Assembly (NCBI GenBank): GCA_963737575.1
Contig: CAVTTJ010000010.1
Span: 5,845-69,844 of the forward strand
Direction: 5' to 3'
Source: VRUE01 sp963737575
GTDB lineage: Bacteria; Actinomycetota; Thermoleophilia; Solirubrobacterales; 70-9
DNA: 64,000 bases
Translations under genes and position numbers: made by a program
Part shown: in pieces, positions 1 to 8,078 of the stretch
Layout of the letters: every line of letters starts with the position of its first letter
Position numbering within the stretch: the stretch's first letter is position 1
Notes under the pieces: generated by a model
What the model was told of the DNA's origin: nothing
What the model saw: only the letters and a program-made list of their open reading frames with translations
The model's database searches: none

Positions 1-539
1 CCGGCCAGGCGCAGGCGGACTCCGCCGGAGTCCTTGGGCTCGCGGACGAACCTGGTCCCGAGGATCAGCAGGAACGGCCAGACGATGTAGAACTGCTCCT
101 CGATCGAGAGCGACCAGATGTGGTCGAGCGGCGACTGCTGGAAGCGTTCGAAGTAGGAGACGTTGTGGAAGATCAGCCACCAGTTGTTGAAGTAGAAGGC
201 CGAGCTGATCGTTTCCATCCGGAAGCCGCTCGGCTGGTGGGGACCGATCACGGTCACCCAGGCGAGGACGACGACGAGGACGACGAACAGCGCCGGCAGC
301 AGGCGCCTTGCCCGCGCCAGCCAGAAGGCCTTGAGCCTGATCCCGCCACGGCTGACCTGGTTGAGGAGGATGTCGGTGATCAGGTAGCCGCTGAGGGTGA
401 AGAAGACGCCGACGCCGAGCAGCCCGCCTTCGGCCCAGGGGAAGCCGAGGTGGTAGGCGATCACCGCGAGCACGGCGATCGCCCGCAGCCCGTCGAGACC
501 CGGCATGTAGCGGCGGCGTTCCTCTACCGGCCTAGGCAT
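1..539 (-). CDS. OafA/YrhL-type membrane acyltransferase (acyltransferase 3 family), C-terminus beyond window
   Basis: Only the first 179 residues or so are present, because the gene runs off the left edge. From the ATG at 537-539 the protein begins MPRPVEERRRYMPGLDGLRA and carries the family hallmarks: GLRAIAVLAVIAYH in the first membrane segment, GVGVFFTLSGYLIT near residue 45, a basic RARRLLP loop, and WSLSIEEQFYIVWP near residue 150. These are multi-pass enzymes that transfer acetyl or other acyl groups to cell-surface glycans. The SGNH gene upstream ends only 9 bp before this start, so the two are probably cotranscribed. Split acyltransferase plus SGNH pairs do the job of the fused OafA-SGNH proteins. 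The glycan target cannot be told from the sequence. Confidence 0.88.
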   Translation of the reverse strand, partial: MPRPVEERRRYMPGLDGLRAIAVLAVIAYHLGFPWAEGGLLGVGVFFTLSGYLITDILLNQVSRGGIRLKAFWLARARRLLPALFVVLVVVLAWVTVIGPHQPSGFRMETISSAFYFNNWWLIFHNVSYFERFQQSPLDHIWSLSIEEQFYIVWPFLLILGTRFVREPKDSGGVRLRLA

Positions 540-548
540 CGGGCCCCC

Positions 549-1274
549 TCATCCCAGCATTTCGCCGGCCAGCCGCCCGAGCAGGCCGACCTCGACCAGT
601 TCGGCCTGCCGGCGCTGGAAGCGCGAGACGGTCTCGAGTTCCGGCCTCGGCCTGGTTTCCCGGTGGACGGGCGACGCGCTCTCGGTCGATTCGCCGGCCA
701 GGCAGCCGAGTATCCCCTGCGCGATCAGCTGCGCCCGCAGTTCGGCGCCGGCGGGTATCGGGTGCAGGCCGTCGGCCTGCAGCAGATCCGGGTGGGCGGC
801 GACGGCCCCGGCCCAGTCGGGCGTCTGCGTGCCGGGCCTCGAGGCGGCGAATTCGTGGACCACCCTGTTCTTGCCGCTGTTGTCGACGCCGTTGACGGTG
901 TACCCGTGGATCGTCGGCACCACCATGCAGCGGTCGCCGATGACTTCGGTCACTTTCTGCAGGTTTTCGGCGAGGATTTGCGGATATGCGGGGTTGTCGT
1001 TGGTCCCCGCGTCGAACACGATCACCGATTGCGAAGGGTCGAAGCTTTCTTCGAACAGTTCGTAGATCTGGTAGCTGTTCGAGCCGCCGACCGCGTTCAC
1101 CGTCAGCGGCACGCTCGGGAGGTAGCGCTGGAGGTAGGGCGAGGTGAGTTCCTCGAGGCTGTCGCCGACGACGAGGACGCCGCCATTGCCGGCGGCGTCT
1201 GCACCGGGGGTCGGGGCGAGTCCGGCGACCGTCAGCGTTGCCGAGAGCACCGCGAGCAGCACGGTCCTGCGCAT
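549..1274 (-). CDS. secreted SGNH/GDSL-family hydrolase or acyltransferase partner
   Basis: This 241-residue protein has an N-terminal signal peptide (MRRTVLLAVLSATLTVAG, cleavage likely after ADA near residue 28). The SGNH blocks are visible: the nucleophile in VVGDSLEEL (Ser39), the block III Asn in GTNDN (Asn92), and the terminal pair in ADGLHP (Asp168 and His171). A Gly follows at AVGGSN (63-64). The C-terminal 50 residues are Arg/Glu rich and do not belong to the fold. It lies just upstream of the membrane acyltransferase on the same strand. Inference: it handles the extracytoplasmic half of an O-acyl transfer to a surface polymer, although a plain esterase role is equally possible. Confidence 0.8.
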   Translation of the reverse strand: MRRTVLLAVLSATLTVAGLAPTPGADAAGNGGVLVVGDSLEELTSPYLQRYLPSVPLTVNAVGGSNSYQIYELFEESFDPSQSVIVFDAGTNDNPAYPQILAENLQKVTEVIGDRCMVVPTIHGYTVNGVDNSGKNRVVHEFAASRPGTQTPDWAGAVAAHPDLLQADGLHPIPAGAELRAQLIAQGILGCLAGESTESASPVHRETRPRPELETVSRFQRRQAELVEVGLLGRLAGEMLG

Positions 1275-1285
1275 CGAGGGACTTT

Positions 1286-1291
1286 TACACT
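1286..1291 (+). promoter_or_regulatory. putative -10 box (TACACT) for a leaderless GTG start
   Basis: TACACT ends 9 nt before the GTG at 1301. A transcript starting about 7 nt downstream of the box would begin at or next to the start codon, and no Shine-Dalgarno sequence is present. The same geometry recurs at many genes in this window. Confidence 0.4.
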
Positions 1292-1300
1292 ACGACCCTC

Positions 1301-1774
1301 GTGCGGAGCGAGAGAGCGTGCATGTGGGTGGCTCTGGGCATCGCATTGGCGCTCGCCGGATGCGGCGGCGGCGGTGCGACGACCGTCGAAAGCGCGACGA
1401 CAGTCGTATCCTCCTCGCCGAAGCCGGCGAAGAAGAGCGCTTGCGGAGAGGGGTTGACGCGGTTCGTCCGCTCGCTCGACGGCCTTCGCGATCAGCTCGC
1501 GGCCGGGCTCACCTACGACCAGTACCTCGAAAACGTCAAGAGGCTGCAGCGCGCCTACGGTGAGATCCAGGTGGGGGAGGAACCGCCGAGCTGTGTCGTC
1601 GGCGCCGGCGTCCCCGCCGAGAAGGCGTTGAACCAGCACGTGAGGGCGGCCAACGCCTGGGGTGACTGCCTGGCCGAATCCTGCGATCTCTCCTCGGTGG
1701 AACCCGAGATCAAGCGCAGGTGGGCGCGGGCATCTGTCCTGATCACCGACGCCCAGGAAGGCCTGCCGCGCTAG
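1301..1774 (+). CDS. small putative lipoprotein of unknown function
   Basis: I see a lipoprotein signal: a short basic start (VRSERACMW from GTG 1301, or MW from ATG 1322), a hydrophobic stretch, and the lipobox LAGC followed by a Gly-rich and then Thr/Ser/Lys-rich linker. The mature part of about 120 residues is mostly helical and has four further cysteines (in ACGEG, SCVVG, GDCLA and SCDLS) that could form two disulfides. I do not recognise a named domain. GTG 1301 is preferred because of the -10 box just upstream, but ATG 1322 gives an equally good signal peptide. The stop codon overlaps the convergent VOC gene stop in a shared CTAG. Confidence 0.7.
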   Translation: MRSERACMWVALGIALALAGCGGGGATTVESATTVVSSSPKPAKKSACGEGLTRFVRSLDGLRDQLAAGLTYDQYLENVKRLQRAYGEIQVGEEPPSCVVGAGVPAEKALNQHVRAANAWGDCLAESCDLSSVEPEIKRRWARASVLITDAQEGLPR

Positions 1775-2170
1775 GTCTTCGGGGCGTAGCGGCGGTGGAA
1801 CATCAGCGCGTTGCCGTCGGGGTCGCTGAACATGGCCATATGGCAGACGCCGCTGTCGATGATGTCGCCCGCTGAACTCGACGCCCTTCGCCTCGAGCTC
1901 GGCCCGGGCCGCCTCGACGTCCTCGACCTGGAGGGCGATCGGCACCCGGTTTGCCTGGAACGGAATCCCTATCTTCACGCCGTCGACGACGGCGATCGTC
2001 ACCGTGCCGGTCTCGAACTCGGCGCCGAGCGGCTGCTCGCCGTCTTTCTGCCAGAGCTTGCCGCGCTCGAGGCCGAGGACCTCGCCGTAGAACTCGATCG
2101 CCGCCTCGATGTCCTCGGTCGGGACCGAGACGAAGTCGACGCCGGTGACGAGCGAGGTGGTCGTGCTCAC
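1771..2170 (-). pseudogene. VOC-family (glyoxalase/bleomycin-resistance fold) protein, frameshifted
   Basis: Translation from GTG 2168-2170 gives a typical single VOC module: VDFVSVPTEDIEAAIEFYGE at the N-terminus, then a betaalphabetabetabeta pattern ending VEDVEAARAELEAKGVEFSG. The reading frame then breaks at the GGG run (plus-strand 1868-1870). Removing one G restores a normal ending with CHMAMFSDPDGN and the stop at 1771. Conserved position E/H metal ligands are only partly present, so the substrate is unknown. With the base corrected the protein is about 132 residues, normal for the family. One extra G in a homopolymer is more likely an assembly error than decay. The gene is divergent from the membrane-protein gene at 2194 and convergent with the lipoprotein gene. 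Confidence 0.72.
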
Positions 2171-2176
2171 GGCTCG

Positions 2177-2186
2177 AATGTAGCAT
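2177..2186. promoter_or_regulatory. overlapping divergent -10 boxes in a 23-bp intergenic region
   Basis: Between the start codons at 2170 (minus) and 2194 (plus) lie only 23 bp. TACATT on the minus strand (2177-2182) is 6 nt from its GTG, and TAGCAT on the plus strand (2181-2186) is 7 nt from its GTG. The two hexamers share 2 bp. Both genes would be leaderless. Confidence 0.45.
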
Positions 2187-2193
2187 CGCCCCC

Positions 2194-2619
2194 GTGGACC
2201 TCGGCGGAGACACCAAGGCGGTCCTCCTCTCCGCCGCGGCGATGTTCCTCTGGGCGCTGTTGCTGGGGGTGATGAAGTACCGCCAGATCCTCGCCTCCGA
2301 GGAGGGACACGCGCATCCCTACACCGACATCGCCCATCGGGCGGCCCTCCTCTACAGCTTCGCCCTGCTGCTGATCGCGACCTTCGTCGAGCTGAGTGCG
2401 TGGGGCACGGCGGTGAACCTGCTCGCCGCGGTGGCGATGTCGGTGTTCTTCTACGCCTCGGTCGCCAGCTACACCGTGCACGGCTGGCGGCAGGACACCG
2501 ACAACCAGCTCCGCGCGCCGAGCGGCGCGATCCGCACCTACATGGTGTTCCTGATCGCGGCCGAGATCCTCGGCTGGCTCGTCCTGGTCGCCGGATTCCT
2601 CGACGGCCAGGTCTTCTGA
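2194..2619 (+). CDS. small four-helix integral membrane protein, unknown function
   Basis: The 141-residue product has four predicted membrane helices: about 9-27, 50-66, 71-90 and 116-136. Short polar loops lie between them, including KYRQILASEEGHAHPY after helix 1. The GTG start at 2194 follows a TAGCAT box by 7 nt, and no ribosome-binding site is seen. I do not recognise a family motif beyond general resemblance to small MAPEG-like or DUF membrane proteins, so no function is assigned. Confidence 0.75.
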   Translation: MDLGGDTKAVLLSAAAMFLWALLLGVMKYRQILASEEGHAHPYTDIAHRAALLYSFALLLIATFVELSAWGTAVNLLAAVAMSVFFYASVASYTVHGWRQDTDNQLRAPSGAIRTYMVFLIAAEILGWLVLVAGFLDGQVF

Positions 2620-2642
2620 GCGCCAGGCCTCGGTCCTGAGCC

Positions 2643-2689
2643 TGTACACGCGGGCGAGCGGCCGGGCCCGAACTTCGGACCGCTGTACA
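2643..2689. promoter_or_regulatory. candidate operator: two TGTACA boxes around an 11-bp palindrome
   Basis: Upstream of the first peptidase gene, TGTACA occurs at 2643-2648 and 2684-2689. A perfect palindrome, CCGAA-C-TTCGG, lies between them at 2668-2678. The layout suggests a regulator site; no protein is implied. Confidence 0.3.
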
Positions 2690-2724
2690 ACGGCCCTCGG
2701 CCCGCTCGGAGCGAACATTTCCGT

Positions 2725-3493
2725 ATGGAGAATCCGCTGCGACAGATCGTCGCCTTCGGCGGAGGCGGCTTCTCGATGGAGTCGGGCAACCCGCTCCTCG
2801 ACGACTACGTGCTCGGGCTCAGCCTCGCGCAGCGGCCCCGGGTCTGCTTCCTGCCCACGGCCAGCGGCGACGCCGACCACTACATCGTCCGCTTCTACCG
2901 CGCGTTCCCGGCCGAGCGCTGCGAACCGAGCCACGTCTCGCTTTTCCGCCGCGAGCAGGGCACGGTGGACCTGCGCGACCACCTCCTCTCCCAGGACCTG
3001 ATCTATGTCGGCGGCGGCAGCGTCGTCAGCCTGCTCGGCGTCTGGCGCGCCCACGGCCTCGACGCGATCCTCCGGGAAGCGTGGGAGCGGGGCGTCGTCC
3101 TCTGCGGTCTCTCGGCGGGCTCGCTCTGCTGGTTCGCGGAGGCGGTCAGCGGGTTCCACGGCGCGCCGCGGGCGGTCGAGGGCCTCGGCCTCCTTCCCTA
3201 CAGCAACTGCGTCCACTACGAGCCCCGCTCCGAGCGGCGGCTCGCCTACCACGGGTTCCTTCGCGATGGGATGCGCCCGGGCTATGCGGCCGAGGACGGC
3301 GCCGCCCTCCACTTCGTCGGGACCGAACTTGGCCCGCGTCGTGGCCTCGCGGCCCGAGTCGCGCGGGTACCGGCTCGACGCCGACGGCGAGCGGGTGGTC
3401 GAGATGAGGATCGCGACGCTCTTTCTCGGCGATCCGGCCGCCGCCGCGGTCGCCCCGCTGCCCGAGGCGCTGTCGACCGCGGTCGCCGCCTAG
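2725..3493 (+). pseudogene. peptidase S51 family (peptidase E/cyanophycinase-like), copy 1, frameshifted
   Basis: The product begins MENPLRQIVAFGGGGFSMES and contains FLPTASGD (43-50), the glycine loop LIYVGGGS (92-99) and the nucleophile elbow CGLSAGSLCWF with Ser130, all standard for S51 dipeptidases such as PepE. The open frame breaks at the TT of 3329-3330; dropping one T continues the family C-terminus (ARVVASRPESRGYRLDADGE) to the TAG at 3491-3493. The corrected length of about 255 residues is normal. S51 enzymes cleave N-terminal Asp dipeptides or isoaspartyl bonds in cyanophycin; the substrate here is not evident. The paralogue follows 7 bp later, so the pair should be cotranscribed. 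Confidence 0.8.
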
Positions 3494-3500
3494 GAGCGCG

Positions 3501-4291
3501 GTGACGACCACGATCCTCACCCTCGGCGGCCACGAGTTCTCCTCGCGCCCTCCCGACCGGGCGGTATGCGAGCTGATCCTGCGCCTGGCGACCGAACGCG
3601 CCGGCCGCCGGCCACGGATCTGCATCCTGCCGACGGCGAGCGGCGACACCTCGGAGCAGATCGGCGGCTTCTACGGCGCCTTCGGCGAGCGCCCCTGCGA
3701 TCCCTCCGACGTCTCCCTCTTCCGGCTCGGCCGGCGCCCGATGGAGCTCCGCGACCACCTGCTCGAGCAGGACCTGATCTACGTCGGGGGCGGCAGCCTG
3801 CTGAACCTGCTCGCCGTCTGGGAGGCGCACGAGCTGGAGTCGATTCTCAGCGACGCCTGGGGGCAGGGGGTCGTGCTCGCCGGCCAGAGCGCCGGCGCGA
3901 TGTGCTGGTTCGAGGCCGGGATCACGACGTCCTCCGGCCGGCCGCGGCCGGGCTCCGGCCTCGGCCTGCTCGGCGGCAGCCTCTGCGTCCACTACAACAA
4001 CGAGCCCGAGCGCCGCGCCGCCTACCTCGACGCGGTCGGCGACGGGATGCCCGGCGGCTACGGCCTCGACGACTACGCGGGGCTGATCTGGGAAGGCGAC
4101 GCCCGCCCTCGGCGGTCACCGCTAGGCGCGGCGCCCGCGCCTACCGCGTCGTCGCCTCCGAGGAGGGCGTGGTCGAGTCGCCCCTGCCGGCGCGCTTCCT
4201 GCCCGCTCCGGCGCCGGCGGCGCTGCGCGAGGACATCGCCGAGTTCCGCCGCGTCAAGCGGATGCGGCAGGGCGCCGGCTGGCTCGGATAG
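3501..4291 (+). pseudogene. peptidase S51 family (peptidase E-like), copy 2, frameshifted
   Basis: This is a tandem paralogue of the gene ending at 3493, sharing ILPTASGD (42-49), RDHLLEQDLIYVGGGS (84-99) and the nucleophile elbow AGQSAGAMCWFE with Ser130. It starts at GTG 3501 with AGGAG 5 nt upstream. The frame is lost near 4098-4105 within a GC-rich stretch; the downstream frame resumes with AVTARRGARAYRVVASEEG and ends at TAG 4289-4291. The shift is of opposite sign to that of copy 1 (a base missing, not an extra one). Family length is preserved after correction, about 263 residues. Two adjacent S51 copies that keep the same active-site spacing may differ in substrate preference. Confidence 0.8.
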
Positions 4292-4364
4292 GGATGATTG
4301 ACCGAACCCTGGAGGGCGCGCTTCCGTAACCCCGGGAAAGCCGACTTCCACCCCGAGGAGGGGC

Positions 4365-4952
4365 ATGCTTCCGCACCCGATACACCGCCCCCGCAACCTG
4401 ATCCTCTTCGCGCTCGCCGTGCTGGCGGCGCTGACCGCCCTGGCGCTGGTCCGCGCGCCGCAGGGCCACGCGGTCGAATACCCATATCCGTATCCGGAAG
4501 AACCGGCCCCGAACCCGACCCCCAACCCCGACCAATCCCTATCCGAACCCGTATCCGACGCCCACGCCGGAACCGACTCCGCAGCCGCCGACGAGCACCG
4601 GAAGCGGCACCGCCCGGGTCGTGAAGGAGGCGCAGAACAAGGAACTCGGGCACAAGGTCCTCACCAACAACCAGGGCCGGACCCTCTACAGCCTCAGCGT
4701 CGAGAAGAACGGCAAATTCATCTGCACGTAAGCGCCTGCCTCTCGGTCTGGAAGCCGCTGACCGTGAAGGCGGGCGTCAAGCCCGTCGGGCCCGTGCGCC
4801 TGGGGACCATCGTCCGCCCCGACGGCAGGACCCAGGTCACCTATCGCGGCCTGCCCCTCTACCGGTTCACCGGCGACACCAAGCCCGGTGACGCCTCCGG
4901 CGAGGGGATCCACGATGTCGGCGTCTGGCACGCCGCGGGTGGCAAACGCTGA
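4365..4952 (+). pseudogene. secreted COG4315-type repeat protein, two frameshifts
   Basis: The gene starts at ATG 4365 after a GAGGAGGGGC ribosome-binding site. A membrane-spanning signal (about residues 11-28, ILFALAVLAALTALALV) is followed by a Pro/Tyr/Asn/Thr-rich linker with repeated YP, NP and TP units. The folded part matches the secreted COG4315 repeat, but in pieces: LTNNQGRTLYSLSVEKNGKF lies in the +1 frame, then ACLSVWKPL, TYRGLPLYRFTGD and IHDVGVWHA in the first frame. Shifts are needed near 4535 and near 4730 (around the TAA after TGCACG). Such proteins are surface or lipoproteins of unknown function. Whether the breaks are real needs the raw reads. Confidence 0.65.
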
Positions 4953-4965
4953 GGAGTACCTGCCC

Positions 4966-5499
4966 CTAGCCTCCGGCGATGGGGGGAGCTGTCGCGTCGG
5001 TTCCCCCCTCGCCGGGCGCCTCGCGGGCGATGTAGTCCTCGGCCAGCAGCAGGTTCTCCTTCGAGCGCTCGACGACGTTGAGCAGGTCCTGCATCAGCGC
5101 GACCTCCTCGACCTGCTCCTTGACGAACCACTGCATGAACTGCTCGGCCCGGTAGTCCTTGACCTCGCGCGCGAGCTCGAACAGCGCGTAGATCTCCTCG
5201 CCGACCCGCCGCTCCTGCTCGAGCGCCATCTTCACCGGCGCCGTGCCGTCGGTGTACTTCGTCTCCTGCGACTTGATGTCGGGGATGTGGACCTCCTCGT
5301 CGACGTCGAGCAGGTACTGGATCATCATCATCGCGTGCTCGCGCTCCTCGAGCGCCTGCCGGTAGAAGAACTGGGCCAGCCGCGGAAGCGTCTCGCCGTC
5401 GTAGTAGACCGCCGCCCCGACATATTGCTGGGAGGCCGCGAACTCGTTCGCGATCTGCTCGTTCAGGGCGGGGGCGAAGCCTTTCTTTTTTTTGGCCAT
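4966..5499 (-). CDS. ftnA: non-haem ferritin (iron storage)
   Basis: The 177-residue protein is a four-helix bundle ferritin. The ferroxidase ligands fall at the exact E. coli FtnA spacing: Glu19 in NEQIANEF, Glu52 and His55 in EEREHAMM. The downstream helix EQERRVGEEIYALFELA supplies the next Glu pair. It oxidises Fe(II) and stores it as a mineral core inside a 24-mer in the cytosol. ATG 5497-5499 is preceded by AGGAAGGAA on the minus strand. The second to sixth codons contain an unbroken run of eight A residues (MAKKKK), which is unusual in this GC-rich DNA. It lies 16 bp downstream of the enolase-superfamily gene and is probably in the same transcript. Confidence 0.92.
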   Translation of the reverse strand: MAKKKKGFAPALNEQIANEFAASQQYVGAAVYYDGETLPRLAQFFYRQALEEREHAMMMIQYLLDVDEEVHIPDIKSQETKYTDGTAPVKMALEQERRVGEEIYALFELAREVKDYRAEQFMQWFVKEQVEEVALMQDLLNVVERSKENLLLAEDYIAREAPGEGGTDATAPPIAGG

Positions 5500-5515
5500 C
5501 TCGTGTTCCTTCCTC

Positions 5516-6577
5516 TCAGCCGTCCCACCGGAAGCCGGTCGCGGCCAGCTTCGGCTCGAGCGGGCTCGTCGGCAGCCCGGGTGGCGGCTCGGCTTCGTTG
5601 TATGGGCGCGGTGCGGTGTCGTTGGGCGTGTCGGGATGGAAGAGCGAGGCGAGGACCTGGATCTGGCCACGGCCGACGCCGAGCTCCCACTGGCCGCCGC
5701 CGTAGGCGCCGATGCCGTTCTCGGCGCAGTAGTCGTAGGTGTCGCAGAGGTCGCGCAGGCCGCCGATCCGCGACGGCTTGATGTTCACCATCCGCGGCGG
5801 CCAGGGCCGCGACTCGATGTCGGCGATCGAGTGGATCGGGGCGTCCCAGGTGAGGCGGTCGCGGACCGGCTCGAGGACCGGACGGGTCTCGTCGTTTACG
5901 TCGGGGTCCTCGAGCCAGGCGTCGGGGAAGGCCTCGATCAGCTTCGAGTAGAGGACGGGGTCGGTCTCGACGTCGACCGGCGTCCCTTTGTAGAAGCCCT
6001 TGAGGTCGAGCGAGTCGACGGCGCCGGTCGCGACCAGCTCGGCGATCAGGTCGTCGTCCCAGTCGTTGGTGGGGTCGAGCTTGAAGCGGAGCGTCGGGTA
6101 GGGGTCGAGCTTGCGCCGCAGGGTCTCGATCGTCGAGGGCTTCCCCTCCCCGGGCGAGAGCCGCATCGAGCAGACGAAGTTGACGGGCTGCGGCTCGCGG
6201 CCGAGGGCCTCGGCGAGCCCGATCTCTCCCTGCCGCAGGGCGAGGTCGAGCGCCGCCGCCTCAAACGCGTAGCGCCGGTAGAGGCGCGACACGTCGCGTC
6301 CCGGCTTCTGCGGGAAGGTCTCGACGGTGCCCATGAACTCGCAGAACTCGCCGAGCGTCGCGTGCCCGGTGAGGTCGAGGTAGGGGCCGGCGTCGCGGAG
6401 GGCGATGTGTTCGAGGGCTTCGTAGACGACGTCCTCGCCGAGGCCCTCCTCGCCGGCGCCCTTGAGGTGGATCACCGTCGTCAGCCGTTCGAATTCGCCG
6501 GCCCGGAAATCGAGCCCCTCGAGCTCGTAGCCGTCGACCTCGAGCGGCAGGTCTGCGAGAGCGTCGAAGGTCGCCAT
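5516..6577 (-). CDS. enolase-superfamily (MR/MLE-like) enzyme
   Basis: The 353-residue protein has the alpha/beta N-cap plus barrel layout of the superfamily. The three metal-ligand positions appear as Asp191 (SLDLKG), Glu223 (WLEDP) and Asp246 (TWDAPI); Lys166 (LRFKLDP) and Lys267 (MVNIKPSR) sit where the two general-base lysines of muconate-lactonising and dipeptide-epimerase types lie. These enzymes abstract the proton alpha to a carboxylate. The exact substrate cannot be told; neighbouring amino-acid and amine enzymes make an amino-acid or dipeptide derivative plausible. The start ATG follows TAGGGT by 8 nt; that box overlaps the TAG stop of the decarboxylase gene upstream. Confidence 0.78.
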   Translation of the reverse strand: MATFDALADLPLEVDGYELEGLDFRAGEFERLTTVIHLKGAGEEGLGEDVVYEALEHIALRDAGPYLDLTGHATLGEFCEFMGTVETFPQKPGRDVSRLYRRYAFEAAALDLALRQGEIGLAEALGREPQPVNFVCSMRLSPGEGKPSTIETLRRKLDPYPTLRFKLDPTNDWDDDLIAELVATGAVDSLDLKGFYKGTPVDVETDPVLYSKLIEAFPDAWLEDPDVNDETRPVLEPVRDRLTWDAPIHSIADIESRPWPPRMVNIKPSRIGGLRDLCDTYDYCAENGIGAYGGGQWELGVGRGQIQVLASLFHPDTPNDTAPRPYNEAEPPPGLPTSPLEPKLAATGFRWDG

Positions 6578-6585
6578 CGGCGCCT

Positions 6586-6591
6586 ACCCTA
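6586..6591 (-). promoter_or_regulatory. putative -10 box TAGGGT built over the upstream stop codon
   Basis: On the minus strand TAGGGT (6586-6591) ends 8 nt before the enolase-like ATG. Its first three bases are the TAG stop of the preceding decarboxylase gene, so promoter and stop codon share bases. Confidence 0.35.
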
Positions 6592-8060
6592 GCGAGCGAC
6601 CCGAAGCGTCCTCAGCTCGCGGTCGCTGCTGCCGCGGACGTAGCCGCCGTGGGCGACGCTCTCCCTGATGTAGTCGAGGGACTCGCGGGTCAGGCGCTCG
6701 CCCGGGAGGACGTTCGGGATCCCGGGCGGGTAGGCGGCGAGCGACTCGGCCGCGATCCGGCCTGCGGCATCGTCGAAGGGCACGACCTCCTGCGACCCGA
6801 GGAACGCCTCGCGCGGGGTCATCGCCAGCTCCCCCCACGGCGGCGGCGGTGCGAGCTGGCCGTGCGGCGCCGGCTCCTGGGTCGCGAGGCGGTCGACGAC
6901 GGCCCTCATCGCCGCGACCAGGCGTTCCCTGGCCGGCGCCGCCGGCTCGGCGAGCCCGAAGATCGCGACGACGACGTTCTCGGAGTGGAGCTCGAGGTCA
7001 ATCCCCTCGCTCTCGAACGCGGTCTTCGCCAGGCGGTAGCCGCTGGTGCCGGTGCCGCGGACGTCGATCGCGACCCGCAGCGGGTCCCAGCCGGCAATGC
7101 TGGCGCGCCCGGTCAGCTCCTCGCCGAGAACCGCGAGCCCCGGGATCTGCTCGATTTCCCCCTTCGCCCGGCCGATCTCGGCGAGGGTCTCGCCGAGGCG
7201 CTCGGCGCCGTGGACCGAGGCGAGCCGGCGGGCGGCGTCGAGCGAACCGGAGAGGAGCGCGCTCGGGCTCGTCGACTCGACCAGGCTGACGCAGCGGTCG
7301 ACCACCGCCGGCGTCGAGCCGCTCGCCGCCGCCGAGATGGAGCATCGCCGCCTGGGTGAGGCTGCCGACGATCTTGTGGGTCGAGGAGATGACGAGGTCG
7401 GCGCCGCAGCTCAGGGCGTCGGGCGGGAGGTCGGGGTGGAAGTGGAGGTGGGCGCCCCAGGCCTCGTCGACGACCAGCGGCAGGCCGCGCTCGTGGGCGG
7501 CGGTCGCGAGCCCGGCGACGTCGGCGCAGGCGCCGAAGTAGGTCGGCGAGACGGCCATCGCCGCGACGGCGTCGGGGTTCGCGTCGAGTGCCGGCGGAGA
7601 GCGATTCCGGGGTGAGGCAGTGGGCGATCCCCAGCTCCGGGTCGAGCTCGGGGGCGACGAATGCGGGACGCAGGCCGCTCATCACCATCCCGTCGATGAC
7701 CGAGGAGTGGACGTTGCGCTGGACGACGATGTGCTCTCCCATGTGGGCGAGGGCGAGGCAGGCCGCGTGGTTGCCCTGCGAGGCGCCGTTGACGAGGAAC
7801 CATGTCCGCCGCGCCCCCCATGCCTCGGCGGCGAGGATCTGGGACTGCTGGAACGGCGTCGGTTCGGGGCCGATGTCGACTCCCTCGGTCACCGAGGGGA
7901 CGTCGTTCCGCAGCCCTGTGTCGCCGACGAGCTCGCGCAGGGCCGGGTCGGCTCCGGCGCCGCCCTTGTGGCCCGGCACCTGATAGCGCCCCGGGTCGAG
8001 TTCCGCGTAGGCGAGCAGAGCGTCGACGTAGGGCGTCGAGTCCTGACCCGGATCGGCCAT
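6589..8060 (-). pseudogene. Orn/Lys/Arg decarboxylase family (PLP, fold type I), two frameshifts
   Basis: From ATG 8058-8060 the protein reads MADPGQDSTPYVDALLAYAE, followed by the family motif VPGHKGG. The middle lies in a second frame (SPTYFGACADV, VDEAWGAHLHFHP and the PLP-lysine motif STHKIVGSLTQ), and the C-terminal third in the third (SGSLDAARRLASVHG through ELRTLRVAR, stop at 6589). Single-base shifts near 7590 and 7305 reconnect all three into a protein of about 490 residues, the usual length of the actinobacterial and Bacillus-type enzymes. The family decarboxylates Arg, Lys or Orn to agmatine, cadaverine or putrescine. It is divergent from an amine-oxidase-like gene and sits beside a polyamine transporter locus, so a diamine product fits. 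Two indels in homopolymer-like GC runs look like sequence error. Confidence 0.8.
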
Positions 8061-8066
8061 TGTTGG

Positions 8067-8072
8067 AGACTA
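8067..8072 (-). promoter_or_regulatory. putative -10 box TAGTCT for the decarboxylase gene
   Basis: TAGTCT on the minus strand ends 6 nt before ATG 8060. The plus-strand gene starts at 8079, so both promoters must fit within 18 bp. The plus strand offers only the weaker GAGACT, which overlaps this box. Confidence 0.4.
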
Positions 8073-8078
8073 GTGGCG

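Noticed and set aside
1803..2216. Arg-rich frames antisense or out of frame to real genes across the window
   Set aside because: Long Arg/Ala/Gly-rich frames are expected on all six frames at this GC content; none has a start signal or a domain.
3320..4110. Programmed ribosomal frameshifting in the two S51 peptidase genes, as both break at the same alignment position
   Set aside because: The two shifts have opposite sign, no shared slippery sequence or stem follows them, and similar breaks occur in many unrelated genes here. Sequence error explains them better.
7620..8078. Extended N-terminus of the FAD oxidoreductase (open frame back to 7620)
   Set aside because: It would run through the divergent decarboxylase gene; the conserved protein starts at 8073 or 8079.
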